From an uncultured Eisenbergiella sp. (GTDB taxonomy: Bacteria; Bacillota; Clostridia; Lachnospirales; Lachnospiraceae): a stretch of 46,893 nucleotides of DNA. Of this stretch, positions 25,314 to 34,171 are shown piece by piece. Position numbers and translations under genes: made by a program. Numbering within the stretch: position 1 is the first letter of the stretch; each line of letters starts with the position of its first letter. The notes beneath the pieces were generated by a model that saw nothing but the letters and a program-made list of their open reading frames with translations, did no database searches and had not been told where the DNA came from. The stretch covers positions 1 through 46,893 of the forward strand of contig CANQUI010000012.1 in NCBI GenBank assembly GCA_947626995.1, given 5' to 3'.

Positions 25314-26156
25314 TCAGTCCTTTGATAGCGCCTGCCCGAATTTTGCCACGGCGGCGCTGACTAGCCTTTCAAACCGCGGGGCCGCCTGCCGGGAGGCTTC
25401 CTGGACCTCCTCATGCGTCAGCGGGTTGTCCGCCATCCCGGCGGCCAGATTACAGACGCAGGAGATCCCGCAGATTCTCATCCCCATGTGGCGGGCGGCG
25501 ATGGCCTCCACCACGGTGGACATCCCCACCGCGTCCGCCCCCAGCCCGTGCAAAAGGCGGATCTCCGCGGGCGATTCAAAGGACGGTCCGGTCAGCTGTA
25601 CATAGACGCCCTCCTGCAGGACCAGATCACATTCTGCCGCGGCCTGTCTGAGAATCTCCTGCAGCTTTGTGTCATATACATTGGTCATGTCCGGGAAACG
25701 CACACCCAGCTTTTCCGAATTTGGGCCGATCAGCGGATTGGGCGCAAACAGGGAGATGTGATCCTTTATGAGCATGAAATCCCCCGCGCGAAAGGCGGGA
25801 TTGATTCCGCCGGAGGCATTGGTCAAAAACAGGATCTTCGCGCCCATCAGCTTCATCAGGCGCACCGGCAGCACCACGTCGGAAATGGAATACCCTTCGT
25901 AATAATGCACCCTCCCCTTCATGCAGACCACCGGCACGTCCTGCACGTAACCGAAAATAAATTCGCCCGCATGTCCCGGTACGGTGGAAACGGGAAAATC
26001 TTCGATCTCATGATAATCCAGCGTTTGCACCACGCGGATGCGGTCCGCATAATTTCCCAGGCCCGACCCCAGGACAATGGCCACGTCCGGTTGAAAATCA
26101 ATCTTTTGCCGGACACTTTCATAGCTCCTCATCAGTTTTTCATATACGGGATTCAT
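25314..26156 (-). CDS. punA: Purine nucleoside phosphorylase (trimeric type)
   Basis: 280 residues. It cleaves inosine and guanosine with phosphate to base plus ribose-1-phosphate. Phosphate loop GSGLGNYADRI, TNASGGINPAFRAGDFMLIKDHI and the base-binding MSTVVEAIAARHMGM followed by CVCNLAAG are all typical. ATG 26156 follows GGAGGCGGCAGA. It is the first gene of punA-cdd-mtaD and has its own promoter. The 40-nt leader contains a small ACGCC-TTTT-GGCGT inverted repeat (26184-26197) of unknown significance. Confidence 0.95.
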   Translation of the reverse strand: MNPVYEKLMRSYESVRQKIDFQPDVAIVLGSGLGNYADRIRVVQTLDYHEIEDFPVSTVPGHAGEFIFGYVQDVPVVCMKGRVHYYEGYSISDVVLPVRLMKLMGAKILFLTNASGGINPAFRAGDFMLIKDHISLFAPNPLIGPNSEKLGVRFPDMTNVYDTKLQEILRQAAAECDLVLQEGVYVQLTGPSFESPAEIRLLHGLGADAVGMSTVVEAIAARHMGMRICGISCVCNLAAGMADNPLTHEEVQEASRQAAPRFERLVSAAVAKFGQALSKD

Positions 26157-26206
26157 TCTGCCGCCTCCTGTCATCGTTGTGATACGCCTTTTGGCGTCTT
26201 TCTTTT

Positions 26207-26235
26207 ACTATAATCGAAAAATCGGGACTGCACAA
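26207..26235 (-). promoter_or_regulatory. Promoter of the punA operon
   Basis: Reading minus: -35 TTGTGC (26230-26235), 17-nt spacer, -10 TATAGT (26207-26212). Predicted start is about 44 nt before the punA ATG. Confidence 0.7.
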
Positions 26236-26288
26236 GAAAAACCGTACCGTCTGCCGCCTATCCGGCGGCGATTTGTCCCATTAGAATA

Positions 26289-26312
26289 CGGGCCGCCGAT
26301 AAGGGCGGCCCG
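26289..26312 (-). terminator. Hairpin downstream of gdhA, probable terminator
   Basis: A perfect 9-bp stem CGGGCCGCC / GGCGGCCCG with a 6-nt loop. In the minus direction the tail is TATTCTAAT, a poor T-run, while the plus-strand side has ATTTTT six bases on. It may stop gdhA transcripts with reduced efficiency. Confidence 0.6.
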
Positions 26313-26362
26313 CGTCAATTTTTCTGCGTCAGAATTCTGTCTTTTTGTCCGCGACGCTGCGC

Positions 26363-27787
<1,425 letters not shown>

Positions 27788-27802
27788 TTATCCGGAAAAA
27801 TC

Positions 27803-28234
27803 CTACAGATATTTTTTCAGCTCTTTTACGCTGCTCTCCTCCAGGTGCAAAAGTTCCTCCGCCAGCCGGGTGGCCTGTTCGCCTGCCTGCGGATTGTGAT
27901 TCATGGACTTCCAGAGACTGGAGATCCCCTCCTGGTTTTTTTGGATCATCATTTCCGCCAGGCGGCTGGTGGTGGTGTTAAAAAGCGTACCCGCATGGAG
28001 CGAGACCGACTGCATCATAAGCTCCACCTTGTTTTCCGGTTCCGGCCGCCGTTTGGCCGCCAGAAGCTGCGCTTTTGCCCGATCACGCAGTTCCCCGTAT
28101 TTAAACGACTCCCTGGCAAGCTGCAGCGCGAGGCCGTCGTCATACACCTTGGCGGACAGGTTTTCCAGCGCGTGCAGCCCCTTATCGGTATTTCTCTGAA
28201 TTTCCTGCAAAAGATTGAGATCGTCTATTTTCAT
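27803..28234 (-). CDS. Hypothetical helical protein, 143 residues, four-helix-bundle-like
   Basis: Predicted almost entirely alpha-helical, with about four amphipathic segments, no signal peptide and no membrane helix. The layout resembles ferritin-like bundles such as DUF2383, but conserved iron-ligand pairs are not convincing, so I do not assign it. ATG 28234 is chosen because GGAG lies 6 nt upstream, over ATGs at 28246 and 28288. No separate promoter is visible: it lies just beyond the terminator of the SH3 gene, so its transcription probably depends on readthrough. Confidence 0.75.
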   Translation of the reverse strand: MKIDDLNLLQEIQRNTDKGLHALENLSAKVYDDGLALQLARESFKYGELRDRAKAQLLAAKRRPEPENKVELMMQSVSLHAGTLFNTTTSRLAEMMIQKNQEGISSLWKSMNHNPQAGEQATRLAEELLHLEESSVKELKKYL

Positions 28235-28287
28235 ATTTTTCTCCATTCCGAAACGTTTCCGCGGCGGACAATGCCGATTCGACAGCA

Positions 28288-28321
28288 AAGACCGGAGGAA
28301 TTTTAGGATTCCTCCGGTCTT
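28288..28321 (-). terminator. Terminator after the SH3-domain gene
   Basis: A perfect 14-bp stem (28288-28301 with 28308-28321; AAGACCGGAGGAAT) and a 6-nt loop. The minus-direction tail is CTTTG, so efficiency may be moderate. Confidence 0.75.
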
Positions 28322-28360
28322 ATTCTGCCCGTTTTTTTCAAAATGATACGCTGTTTTGCT

Positions 28361-29605
28361 TTATTCCTGCACTTTGAGCACATCGGTCCTCACATATCCG
28401 GTCATGCCCTCGTAGGAAACCTTTGTCCAGCCGTTGGCCTGATGGGAAAGGATCTGAAGCTTGCTCCCCGCATAACAGACGGCGAGCCGATCGGCATTTT
28501 CATCCGCGGATTCGCGGATGTTCACGGTATCGCCCACCATGATCGTTCCGGAATCCGGAAGATCCGTCGCCGGCGCGCTGCCGCCCTCCTGCTGCGATTC
28601 CGGCTCCTGCACCTGCTCTTCCTGCGTTTCTACCGCTTCCAGAAATTCCGACTTGATAAAGGCCTCCTGCCCCTCATATTCCACTTTGGACCAGCCGTTG
28701 GCGCGGTTCTCGATGAGCGTCAGCTCATCTCCGATCTGAACCCTGCCGATGCGTTCCGCCTGTTCGCTGTCGGAAGCGCGGACATTTACCACGTCGATGG
28801 CCCGCACTTTTCCGTACGCCGTCGTCTTTGGCACATCGGCTTCCTGCTGCGTCTGTGTCTCTTCCTGCGTGGATTCCGCCAGCGCTTCTCCCACCTCTAC
28901 GGTCAGTTCGTCCGACATCTGGCTTAAAAAGTTCCCAAGCTCCTCATTTTCCGCAACGGCCTCGTCATATCTGACCTGCACCTCGTTGTAAAGATCCACC
29001 ACGTCGTCCTGGGAGGAAATCTCCTGCAGATAGGCGTCCGTTTCCTCGTCCACCTCTCCCTCATAGATATAATAGCTGCCGTCGTCTCCCATCCGGACCA
29101 GATGAGGGCTCACGCCGGGCACCGTCGTCTCCACATCCACAAACTTTACGTCATAGGAAACGTATACCACATAGGAATTGTCCTCCCTGCCGCTTTTGGT
29201 ATAGCAGATCAGATTCTGATACGCCTCGATATATGCGCTCCGCTTTTGCAGATAGATCAGCTGATCCTCATTCATGCCCTGCGTCAGCGAGCGAAGCGTG
29301 TCCACGTCTCCCTCCGCGGCCGCCCGGTAATAGGCGTCAATCAGCGCATTGACCTCGGGATGCCCGTTTTCTTCCAGCGGCACCACAAGCGTCTCGCCCG
29401 CCGTTTGCGCCGTCTCTGCGCCGGTCTGGGGATTGACGGACGCGTTGGAGGACGCCGTCTGCATGTTCCTTCCCACCATAAGACCGATCAGAACCGCCAG
29501 CGCCACCACGACCGCAGACGTTCCGCCCGCGATCACATACGTCCTGTTCGTTTTCAAAAAAGCAAGCAGCTTTTCTGCGATCTTTTGAATCTTCTGTTTG
29601 TTCAT
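28361..29605 (-). CDS. Membrane-anchored protein with two bacterial SH3 domains
   Basis: 414 residues. A cytoplasmic basic N-terminus, one membrane helix (about 22-44) and a long extracytoplasmic part. Residues 70-240 resemble a globular NTF2-like domain (EVNALIDAYYRAAAEGDVDTL). Two SH3b repeats follow, each with D-V/T-V-N-V/I-R, N-G-W-x-K-V-x-Y-E-G and a terminal F/Y-I/V-R/K, joined by a Q/E/S/P-rich linker. SH3b domains usually bind peptidoglycan or cell-wall polymers. No catalytic domain is present, so a wall-sensing or scaffold role is inferred. It may have its own weak promoter, but I could not find a good one. Confidence 0.85.
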   Translation of the reverse strand: MNKQKIQKIAEKLLAFLKTNRTYVIAGGTSAVVVALAVLIGLMVGRNMQTASSNASVNPQTGAETAQTAGETLVVPLEENGHPEVNALIDAYYRAAAEGDVDTLRSLTQGMNEDQLIYLQKRSAYIEAYQNLICYTKSGREDNSYVVYVSYDVKFVDVETTVPGVSPHLVRMGDDGSYYIYEGEVDEETDAYLQEISSQDDVVDLYNEVQVRYDEAVAENEELGNFLSQMSDELTVEVGEALAESTQEETQTQQEADVPKTTAYGKVRAIDVVNVRASDSEQAERIGRVQIGDELTLIENRANGWSKVEYEGQEAFIKSEFLEAVETQEEQVQEPESQQEGGSAPATDLPDSGTIMVGDTVNIRESADENADRLAVCYAGSKLQILSHQANGWTKVSYEGMTGYVRTDVLKVQE

Positions 29606-29667
29606 CTCATCCCAACCTTGATCCCGCCGTCCGGTTTTCGGTACGCCGTCTTTGCATAACCCTTTGG

Positions 29668-29690
29668 AAAAATCCGGAATTATTCCCGGA
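29668..29690 (-). terminator. Terminator after tRNA-Arg
   Basis: Reading minus: TCCGG (29686-29690), 8-nt loop, CCGGA (29673-29677), then TTTTT (29668-29672). It closes the single-tRNA transcript before the SH3 gene. Confidence 0.65.
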
Positions 29691-29711
29691 GAATAACAAA
29701 GTGATGCTTAA

Positions 29712-29783
29712 TGCAACCGACAGGAATCGAACCTGCACTAAAGGCGTCGGAGGCCTTCGTTCTATCCGTTAGACTACGGTTGC
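29712..29783 (-). tRNA. tRNA-Arg (anticodon CCG)
   Basis: 72 nt. Acceptor stem GCAACCG with CGGTTGC, discriminator A. Anticodon arm AAGGC-CTCCGAC-GCCTT places CCG at 34-36, reading CGG. T-arm CAGGTTCGATTCCTG is canonical. CCA is not encoded. The gene stands alone with its own promoter and terminator. Confidence 0.95.
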
Positions 29784-29833
29784 CTGTGTAATACCCGAAG
29801 ATATTACAGATTTGTTACGCATCACTCTGTCAC

Positions 29834-29862
29834 ATAATATCACAGCTTCTTTCTCTTGTCCA
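29834..29862 (-). promoter_or_regulatory. Promoter of tRNA-Arg
   Basis: Reading minus: -35 TGGACA (29857-29862), 17-nt spacer, -10 TATTAT (29834-29839). About 44 nt upstream of the mature 5' end. Confidence 0.75.
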
Positions 29863-29872
29863 GATTTTTTTC

Positions 29873-29980
29873 TTAAGATTCTGTGAAAAATCCTCCGGGC
29901 GAGTCGAAAAACCGGTGGGAAAACGGACTGTACGGCAAGAAATACGCCGGGTCCGGCGGCTGGAAAAACTGCCTGCGCAC
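29873..29980 (-). CDS. Possible 35-residue Phe/Pro-rich microprotein
   Basis: A GTG-started ORF directly after the 35-residue gene above it. The peptide is strikingly rich in Phe, Pro and Tyr (QFFQPPDPAYFLPYSPF, then FFDSPGGFF). A run of G bases lies only 1 nt before the GTG, too close for a normal ribosome binding site, which is the main argument against it. It ends just upstream of the tRNA-Arg promoter. Confidence 0.3.
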   Translation of the reverse strand: MRRQFFQPPDPAYFLPYSPFSHRFFDSPGGFFTES

Positions 29981-29988
29981 ACCCCCCT

Positions 29989-30096
29989 TTACTCTTCCGG
30001 CTGCACCTGTTCCAGATAATCCCTTTCATCGGCAAACAGCCGGTATCCCCCGTCGATATAACCCATGTATCCTTCGCTGACGTAGTAGCCTTTCAT
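29989..30096 (-). CDS. 35-residue Tyr/Gly-rich small protein
   Basis: ATG preceded by AAAGGAGGAGCGCAAA, one of the strongest ribosome binding sites in the window. The product has 35 residues in three blocks: YYVSEGYMGY, IDGGYRLFADE and an acidic tail ending in QPEE. The Y-x-G-Y-I-D-G-x-Y-R-L-F-A-x-E pattern resembles small uncharacterised Lachnospiraceae proteins I remember, but this is unverified. Soluble, acidic; function unknown. Upstream, 30097-30194 shows no further feature and no clear promoter for this strand. Confidence 0.65.
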   Translation of the reverse strand: MKGYYVSEGYMGYIDGGYRLFADERDYLEQVQPEE

Positions 30097-30194
30097 TTTG
30101 CGCTCCTCCTTTGGTCTTTTTGTTTCTTTTCGGTCTCATTATCCGTCTTTTTAAGTCCAATAGAACGGACTCTGTCCGAAATCCGCTTTTTTGC

Positions 30195-30222
30195 TTGCAA
30201 ATTTCATTTTTTTCTGTACAAT
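30195..30222 (+). promoter_or_regulatory. Promoter of the ABC-F operon
   Basis: -35 TTGCAA (30195-30200), 16-nt spacer, -10 TACAAT (30217-30222), about 31 nt before the predicted ABC-F start codon. Confidence 0.65.
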
Positions 30223-30259
30223 AAAGAAAGCATCGTAAAAAGAAGAAAGGAACGCAATT

Positions 30260-31897
30260 ATGATCAGTGCGAACAACGTGACGCTGCGTCTGGGCAAAAA
30301 GGCGCTGTTTGAAGATGTCAATATTAAATTTACGGAAGGCAACTGTTACGGTCTCATCGGCGCCAACGGCGCCGGCAAGTCCACCTTTTTAAAAATCCTC
30401 TCCGGGCAGCTGGAAACCACCAGCGGCGACGTGACGATCACGCCGGGACAGCGCATGAGCGTCCTGGAACAGGATCATTTCAAATACGACGCTTACCCGG
30501 TGATGGACGTGGTCATCATGGGAAACGCCCGTCTTTATGAGATCATGAAGGAAAAGGACGCGATCTACGCCAAAGAAGATTTCAGCGAACAGGACGGGAT
30601 CCGCGCCTCGGAGCTGGAGGCGGAATTTGCGGAAATGGACGGCTGGAACGCGGAATCCGACGCCGCCACTTTGTTAAACGGGCTGGGCATCGACACCCAG
30701 CTTCATTACAGCCTGATGGGATCCCTAAACGGCAATGAAAAGGTCAAGATCCTGCTGGCGCGGGCCCTCTTTGGCAATCCCGATATCCTGCTTTTGGACG
30801 AACCTACCAACCATCTGGATCTGGACGCCATCGCATGGCTGGAAGAATTTCTGATCAATTTCGAAAACACGGTCATCGTCGTCTCCCACGACCGGTACTT
30901 TTTAAATAAAGTATGCACGCATACCGCCGACATTGATTACGGCAAGATTACGCTCTATGCGGGCAATTATGACTTCTGGTACGAATCCAGTCAGCTTCTG
31001 ATCCGGCAGATGAAGGAGGCGAACCGCAAAAAGGAGGAAAAGATCAAGGAGCTGCAGGAATTCATCTCCCGTTTCTCCGCCAACGCCTCCAAATCCAAAC
31101 AGGCGACCTCCCGCAAACGCGCGCTGGAAAAGATCCAGCTGGACGAGATCAAGCCCTCCAGCCGCAAATACCCCTATATTGATTTCCGTCCCGACCGGGA
31201 GATCGGCAACGAGGTCCTGACCGTGACCGGCCTGTGCAAGACCGTAAACGGCGTAAAGGTCCTGGACAACGTTTCCTTTATCATGGGCCATAACGACAAG
31301 ATCGCCTTTGTGGGCGGAAACGAACTGGCCAAGACCACGCTGTTTCAGATCCTTGCCGGACAGCTGGAGCCCGATGAAGGCTCCTATAAATGGGGGATCA
31401 CCACTTCCCAGGCGTATTTTCCCAAGGATCCCGCCGGGGAGTTTGACAACGATTCCACCATTGTGGAATGGCTGTCCGGTTACTCTCCCGTCAAGGACGT
31501 CACCTATGTCCGCGGCTTTTTGGGACGCATGCTTTTCGCCGGAGAAGACGGCGTGAAAAAAGTGCGGGTTCTCTCCGGCGGCGAAAAGGTGCGCTGTCTT
31601 TTGTCCAAAATGATGATCTCCGGCGCCAACTGTCTGATCCTGGACGAACCCACCAACCATTTGGACATGGAGTCCATCACGGCCTTAAACAACGGCCTGA
31701 TCAAATTCCCGGGCGTCGCGCTCTTCTCCTGCCACGACCACCAGTTCGTACAGACCACGGCAAACCGGATCATCGAGATTTTACCCGACGGGACGATTCT
31801 CGATAAGATCACCACATACGACGAATATCTGGAAAGCGATGAAATGGCCAGAAAGCGCACGGTCTATACCGCAAACAGAGACGAGGATGAAAATTGA
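30260..31897 (+). CDS. ABC-F family ATPase, YbiT/YkpA-like
   Basis: 545 residues, two ABC domains and no membrane part; ABC-F proteins act on the ribosome. Domain 1: Walker A GANGAGKST (34-42) and Walker B LLLDEPTNHLD with the SHDR switch. The linker between the domains (about 245-305) is charged and helical. Domain 2: a Walker A of GGNELAKTT, signature LSGGEK and an H-loop reading CHDH where most have SHDR. Domain 1's signature reads LNGNE (156-160) instead of LSGGE/LSGAE, a clear deviation. ATG 30260 follows AAAGGAACGCAATT. It leads a three-gene plus-strand operon. Because of its subfamily, general translation or stress function is likelier than antibiotic resistance. Confidence 0.9.
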   Translation: MISANNVTLRLGKKALFEDVNIKFTEGNCYGLIGANGAGKSTFLKILSGQLETTSGDVTITPGQRMSVLEQDHFKYDAYPVMDVVIMGNARLYEIMKEKDAIYAKEDFSEQDGIRASELEAEFAEMDGWNAESDAATLLNGLGIDTQLHYSLMGSLNGNEKVKILLARALFGNPDILLLDEPTNHLDLDAIAWLEEFLINFENTVIVVSHDRYFLNKVCTHTADIDYGKITLYAGNYDFWYESSQLLIRQMKEANRKKEEKIKELQEFISRFSANASKSKQATSRKRALEKIQLDEIKPSSRKYPYIDFRPDREIGNEVLTVTGLCKTVNGVKVLDNVSFIMGHNDKIAFVGGNELAKTTLFQILAGQLEPDEGSYKWGITTSQAYFPKDPAGEFDNDSTIVEWLSGYSPVKDVTYVRGFLGRMLFAGEDGVKKVRVLSGGEKVRCLLSKMMISGANCLILDEPTNHLDMESITALNNGLIKFPGVALFSCHDHQFVQTTANRIIEILPDGTILDKITTYDEYLESDEMARKRTVYTANRDEDEN

Positions 31898-32781
31898 ACC
31901 CCGTAGATTTGCATGTCCACTCCAATCAATCGGACGGCAGCGTTTCGCCGGCCGCTCTGGTGGATCTGGCCATACAAAAAAGGCTGTCCGCCTTCGCCCT
32001 GACCGATCATGATACCACCGCCGGTCTGAAGGAGGCTGTGGCTGCGGGAAGAAAAAAAGGGATCGAAGTGATCCCCGGAATTGAATTTTCCACCGGTTAT
32101 TCGCTGCCCGATGCCATCGGACAGCCCGGAAAGGAAAAGGATATTCATATCGTCGGGCTCTTCATCGAAGAAGACGCGCCCGGCTTTCAGGATGCGCTCC
32201 GTTTCTTTGTGGAGGAGCGTTCCCGGCGCAACAAACGGCTGTGCGAAAGGCTGCAGGCGGACGGCATTGCCATCTCCTGTGAAGCGCTGCAGGACGCGTT
32301 CCCCCATTCTGTTCTCACCAGAGGACACTACGCCCGTTTTCTGCTGGATCACGGCTATGTCAAAAGCCTTCCGGAAGCCTTTGAACGCTATCTGGGAGAC
32401 CATACCGGATACTTTGTCCCGCGGGAAAAGATCACGCCCTGTCAGGCGGTGCGGCTGATCCTTTCCGCCAGAGGAATCCCGGTCCTGGCTCATCCCGTGC
32501 TGTATCACATGGCCTCCGATGACCTGGCCCGGCTGGTGGGTCAATTAAAGGAGGCCGGCCTGGTCGCCCTGGAAACCCTGTATGCTTCCTACAGCGCAGC
32601 GGAGAGCAGGCAGATGCGCCGTCTCGCCCGCCGATTCGATCTGCTGCCTTCCGGCGGCTCCGATTTTCACGGGAAATCCAAGCCCGGACTGGAAATGGGG
32701 ACCGGATATGGCTCTCTTTTTGTTCCGGCGGATGTGCTGGATACGCTCAAGGAAAAGAGAAAGGAACTGTTTCATGTCTGA
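31894..32781 (+). CDS. PHP-domain phosphoesterase, RNase AM/YciV-like
   Basis: 295 residues. The PHP metal-binding motifs are all present: DLHVHSNQSDG, LTDHDT, PGIEFS and SDFHG. Related enzymes remove phosphate from 3',5'-nucleoside bisphosphates or trim RNA 5' ends. The family's inserted domain is present in the middle (about 70-190). The initiator is TTG at 31894, overlapping the ABC-F stop as TTGA, with GAGG 7 nt upstream; no better start exists. It is translationally linked to the ABC-F gene and overlaps the HAD gene by 8 nt. Confidence 0.88.
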   Translation: MNPVDLHVHSNQSDGSVSPAALVDLAIQKRLSAFALTDHDTTAGLKEAVAAGRKKGIEVIPGIEFSTGYSLPDAIGQPGKEKDIHIVGLFIEEDAPGFQDALRFFVEERSRRNKRLCERLQADGIAISCEALQDAFPHSVLTRGHYARFLLDHGYVKSLPEAFERYLGDHTGYFVPREKITPCQAVRLILSARGIPVLAHPVLYHMASDDLARLVGQLKEAGLVALETLYASYSAAESRQMRRLARRFDLLPSGGSDFHGKSKPGLEMGTGYGSLFVPADVLDTLKEKRKELFHV

Positions 32782-33592
32782 AAAAATACTGTTTACGGAT
32801 CTGGACGGCACGCTGCTTTCCTCCCAAAAAACCGTTTCTGCCGCCTTAAGAGAGGGGCTTGCCCGATTTACGCAATCCGGCGGACGTCTGGTGCTTTCCA
32901 CCGGCCGTATGCTCATAAGCGCCCTTACGGCGGCATCGGAAAACGGGATTCTCTTTCCCGGTCTGATCGTCATCGCCTTTAACGGCAGCGTGATCTATGA
33001 CGTGCAAAACCGGCGGTATCTTCTGAAGAAATCGGTCCCTTCCCCCATCGCGTCTCAGATCGTCGCCTTCGCCCGCAGTCTGGGGCTTTACATCCAATCC
33101 TATACCGACACCCATGTGGTCTGCGAAAAAGAAACACCGGAGCTTTTGCAATATCTGCATCAGACAAAGACCTGCGCCCTTTTTTCTCCGGACATCATCG
33201 GTTCTTTAAAGGAGCCTACCAACAAGCTGCTGGCAATCGATCTGAACGGCAAAGAAAAGCTGCTTTTGCTCCAGGACCAGATCCAAAAGCGCTTTGGCGA
33301 TACGATCTCCGCCCTCTTTTCCAGCGACGAATATCTGGAAATCTTTGACAAAACCGCCGGAAAGGGGAACGCCCTGCGTTACCTGTGCGCGCACCTGCAG
33401 ATCCCCCTTAAGGCGTCCGTCGCGGTGGGAGACGCGCCAAACGACCTCTCCATGCTCCATGCCGCCGGTTTTTCCATCGCCATGGCAAACGCCGGGGAGG
33501 CCGTCAAAAAACAGGTCGATCTGGTAACGCAAAACGACAACGATCACGACGGCGTCCTGGAGGTTTTGGAACGCTGTTTTTTGGAATCCTAG
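32774..33592 (+). CDS. Cof-type HAD-IIB family phosphatase
   Basis: 272 residues. HAD motifs: DLDGTLLSS (nucleophile Asp), STGR, the C-terminal Lys in DKTAGKGNAL, and GDAPNDLSML. The C2-type cap lies between motifs II and III (about 85-190). Family members act on sugar phosphates, flavin or other small phosphates; the substrate is not predictable. ATG 32774 has AAAGGA 8 nt upstream, within the PHP gene. Its stop codon overlaps that of the convergent 85-residue gene with no terminator between. Confidence 0.9.
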   Translation: MSEKILFTDLDGTLLSSQKTVSAALREGLARFTQSGGRLVLSTGRMLISALTAASENGILFPGLIVIAFNGSVIYDVQNRRYLLKKSVPSPIASQIVAFARSLGLYIQSYTDTHVVCEKETPELLQYLHQTKTCALFSPDIIGSLKEPTNKLLAIDLNGKEKLLLLQDQIQKRFGDTISALFSSDEYLEIFDKTAGKGNALRYLCAHLQIPLKASVAVGDAPNDLSMLHAAGFSIAMANAGEAVKKQVDLVTQNDNDHDGVLEVLERCFLES

Positions 33593-33846
33593 TCCTCTAC
33601 GATCAGATACCTTCCGTCCCCTATGGCGAACACCTCATGCGCTTCCGTAATATCGTCATAATCGCAGGTATCGATGCCCTCTTCCTCAAAATACGCCCTC
33701 ACCTCATCCTCAGAGTCCGCCACAACGGCCATGCACTCCTGCAAAAACTGTCTGGCTTCCTCCGGGTTTGAGGCTACCGGTTTCAAAAAGAGCTGTCCCT
33801 GTTTTTTCAAAAAGCACTGCAGCACGGCTTCATCATATTGTGTCAT
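33589..33846 (-). CDS. Hypothetical acidic protein, 85 residues
   Basis: Strongly acidic, soluble, no signal peptide. It consists of a helical first part (YDEAVLQCFLKKQGQLF, EEARQFLQECMAVV) and a C-terminal segment ending in VFAIGDGRYLIVED. I do not know its function. The start follows GGGAG 7 nt upstream, and it lies 13 nt after the XRE regulator, so the pair forms a two-gene unit. The stop codon overlaps the HAD stop on the other strand. Confidence 0.7.
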   Translation of the reverse strand: MTQYDEAVLQCFLKKQGQLFLKPVASNPEEARQFLQECMAVVADSEDEVRAYFEEEGIDTCDYDDITEAHEVFAIGDGRYLIVED

Positions 33847-33859
33847 ATTTTTTCTCCCA

Positions 33860-34096
33860 TCACGTTTCCATCTCCTCTTCCAGTCCCGCCACAAAATCCG
33901 CCAGGGGCACCGCCAGGGCGTTGCATATCTTCATAACCGTATAGATGCCCGGGTTTCTTGTGGTACCGTCCGTAATATGCAAAAGGGTCGTCAGCGGGAT
34001 CCCCGCATCCGTCGCCAGCATATAATAGGAGACGCGTTTCTTCATACAAAGTTCCGATACTCTTTTTCCCAATACGTTTTCTTTTTTTGTCATCAT
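33860..34096 (-). CDS. XRE-family transcriptional regulator, Cro/C1-type HTH
   Basis: 78 residues, a single helix-turn-helix (about 12-68). LGKRVSELCMKKRVSYYMLATDAGIPLTTLLHITDG is the typical helix 1-3 pattern (given as landmark only), followed by NPGIYTVMKICNALAVPLADF. AAAGGAGAAGAGT precedes ATG 34096; a second ATG follows directly at 34093. The companion 85-residue acidic protein might be a partner, but nothing in it looks like a toxin. The 75-nt gap to the upstream fusion gene contains TTGACG but no clear -10. Confidence 0.85.
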   Translation of the reverse strand: MMTKKENVLGKRVSELCMKKRVSYYMLATDAGIPLTTLLHITDGTTRNPGIYTVMKICNALAVPLADFVAGLEEEMET

Positions 34097-34171
34097 ACTC
34101 TTCTCCTTTCATCCTTTTCGGATTTTCCCTTACGTCAATTTATCCCTCGGGAAAGGAGAAGCGTTACATTT

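Noticed and set aside
29769-30035. An 88-codon frame on the minus strand across the microprotein region
   Set aside because: It runs out of frame through the 35-residue gene, the tRNA promoter and the tRNA itself, and has no start signal.
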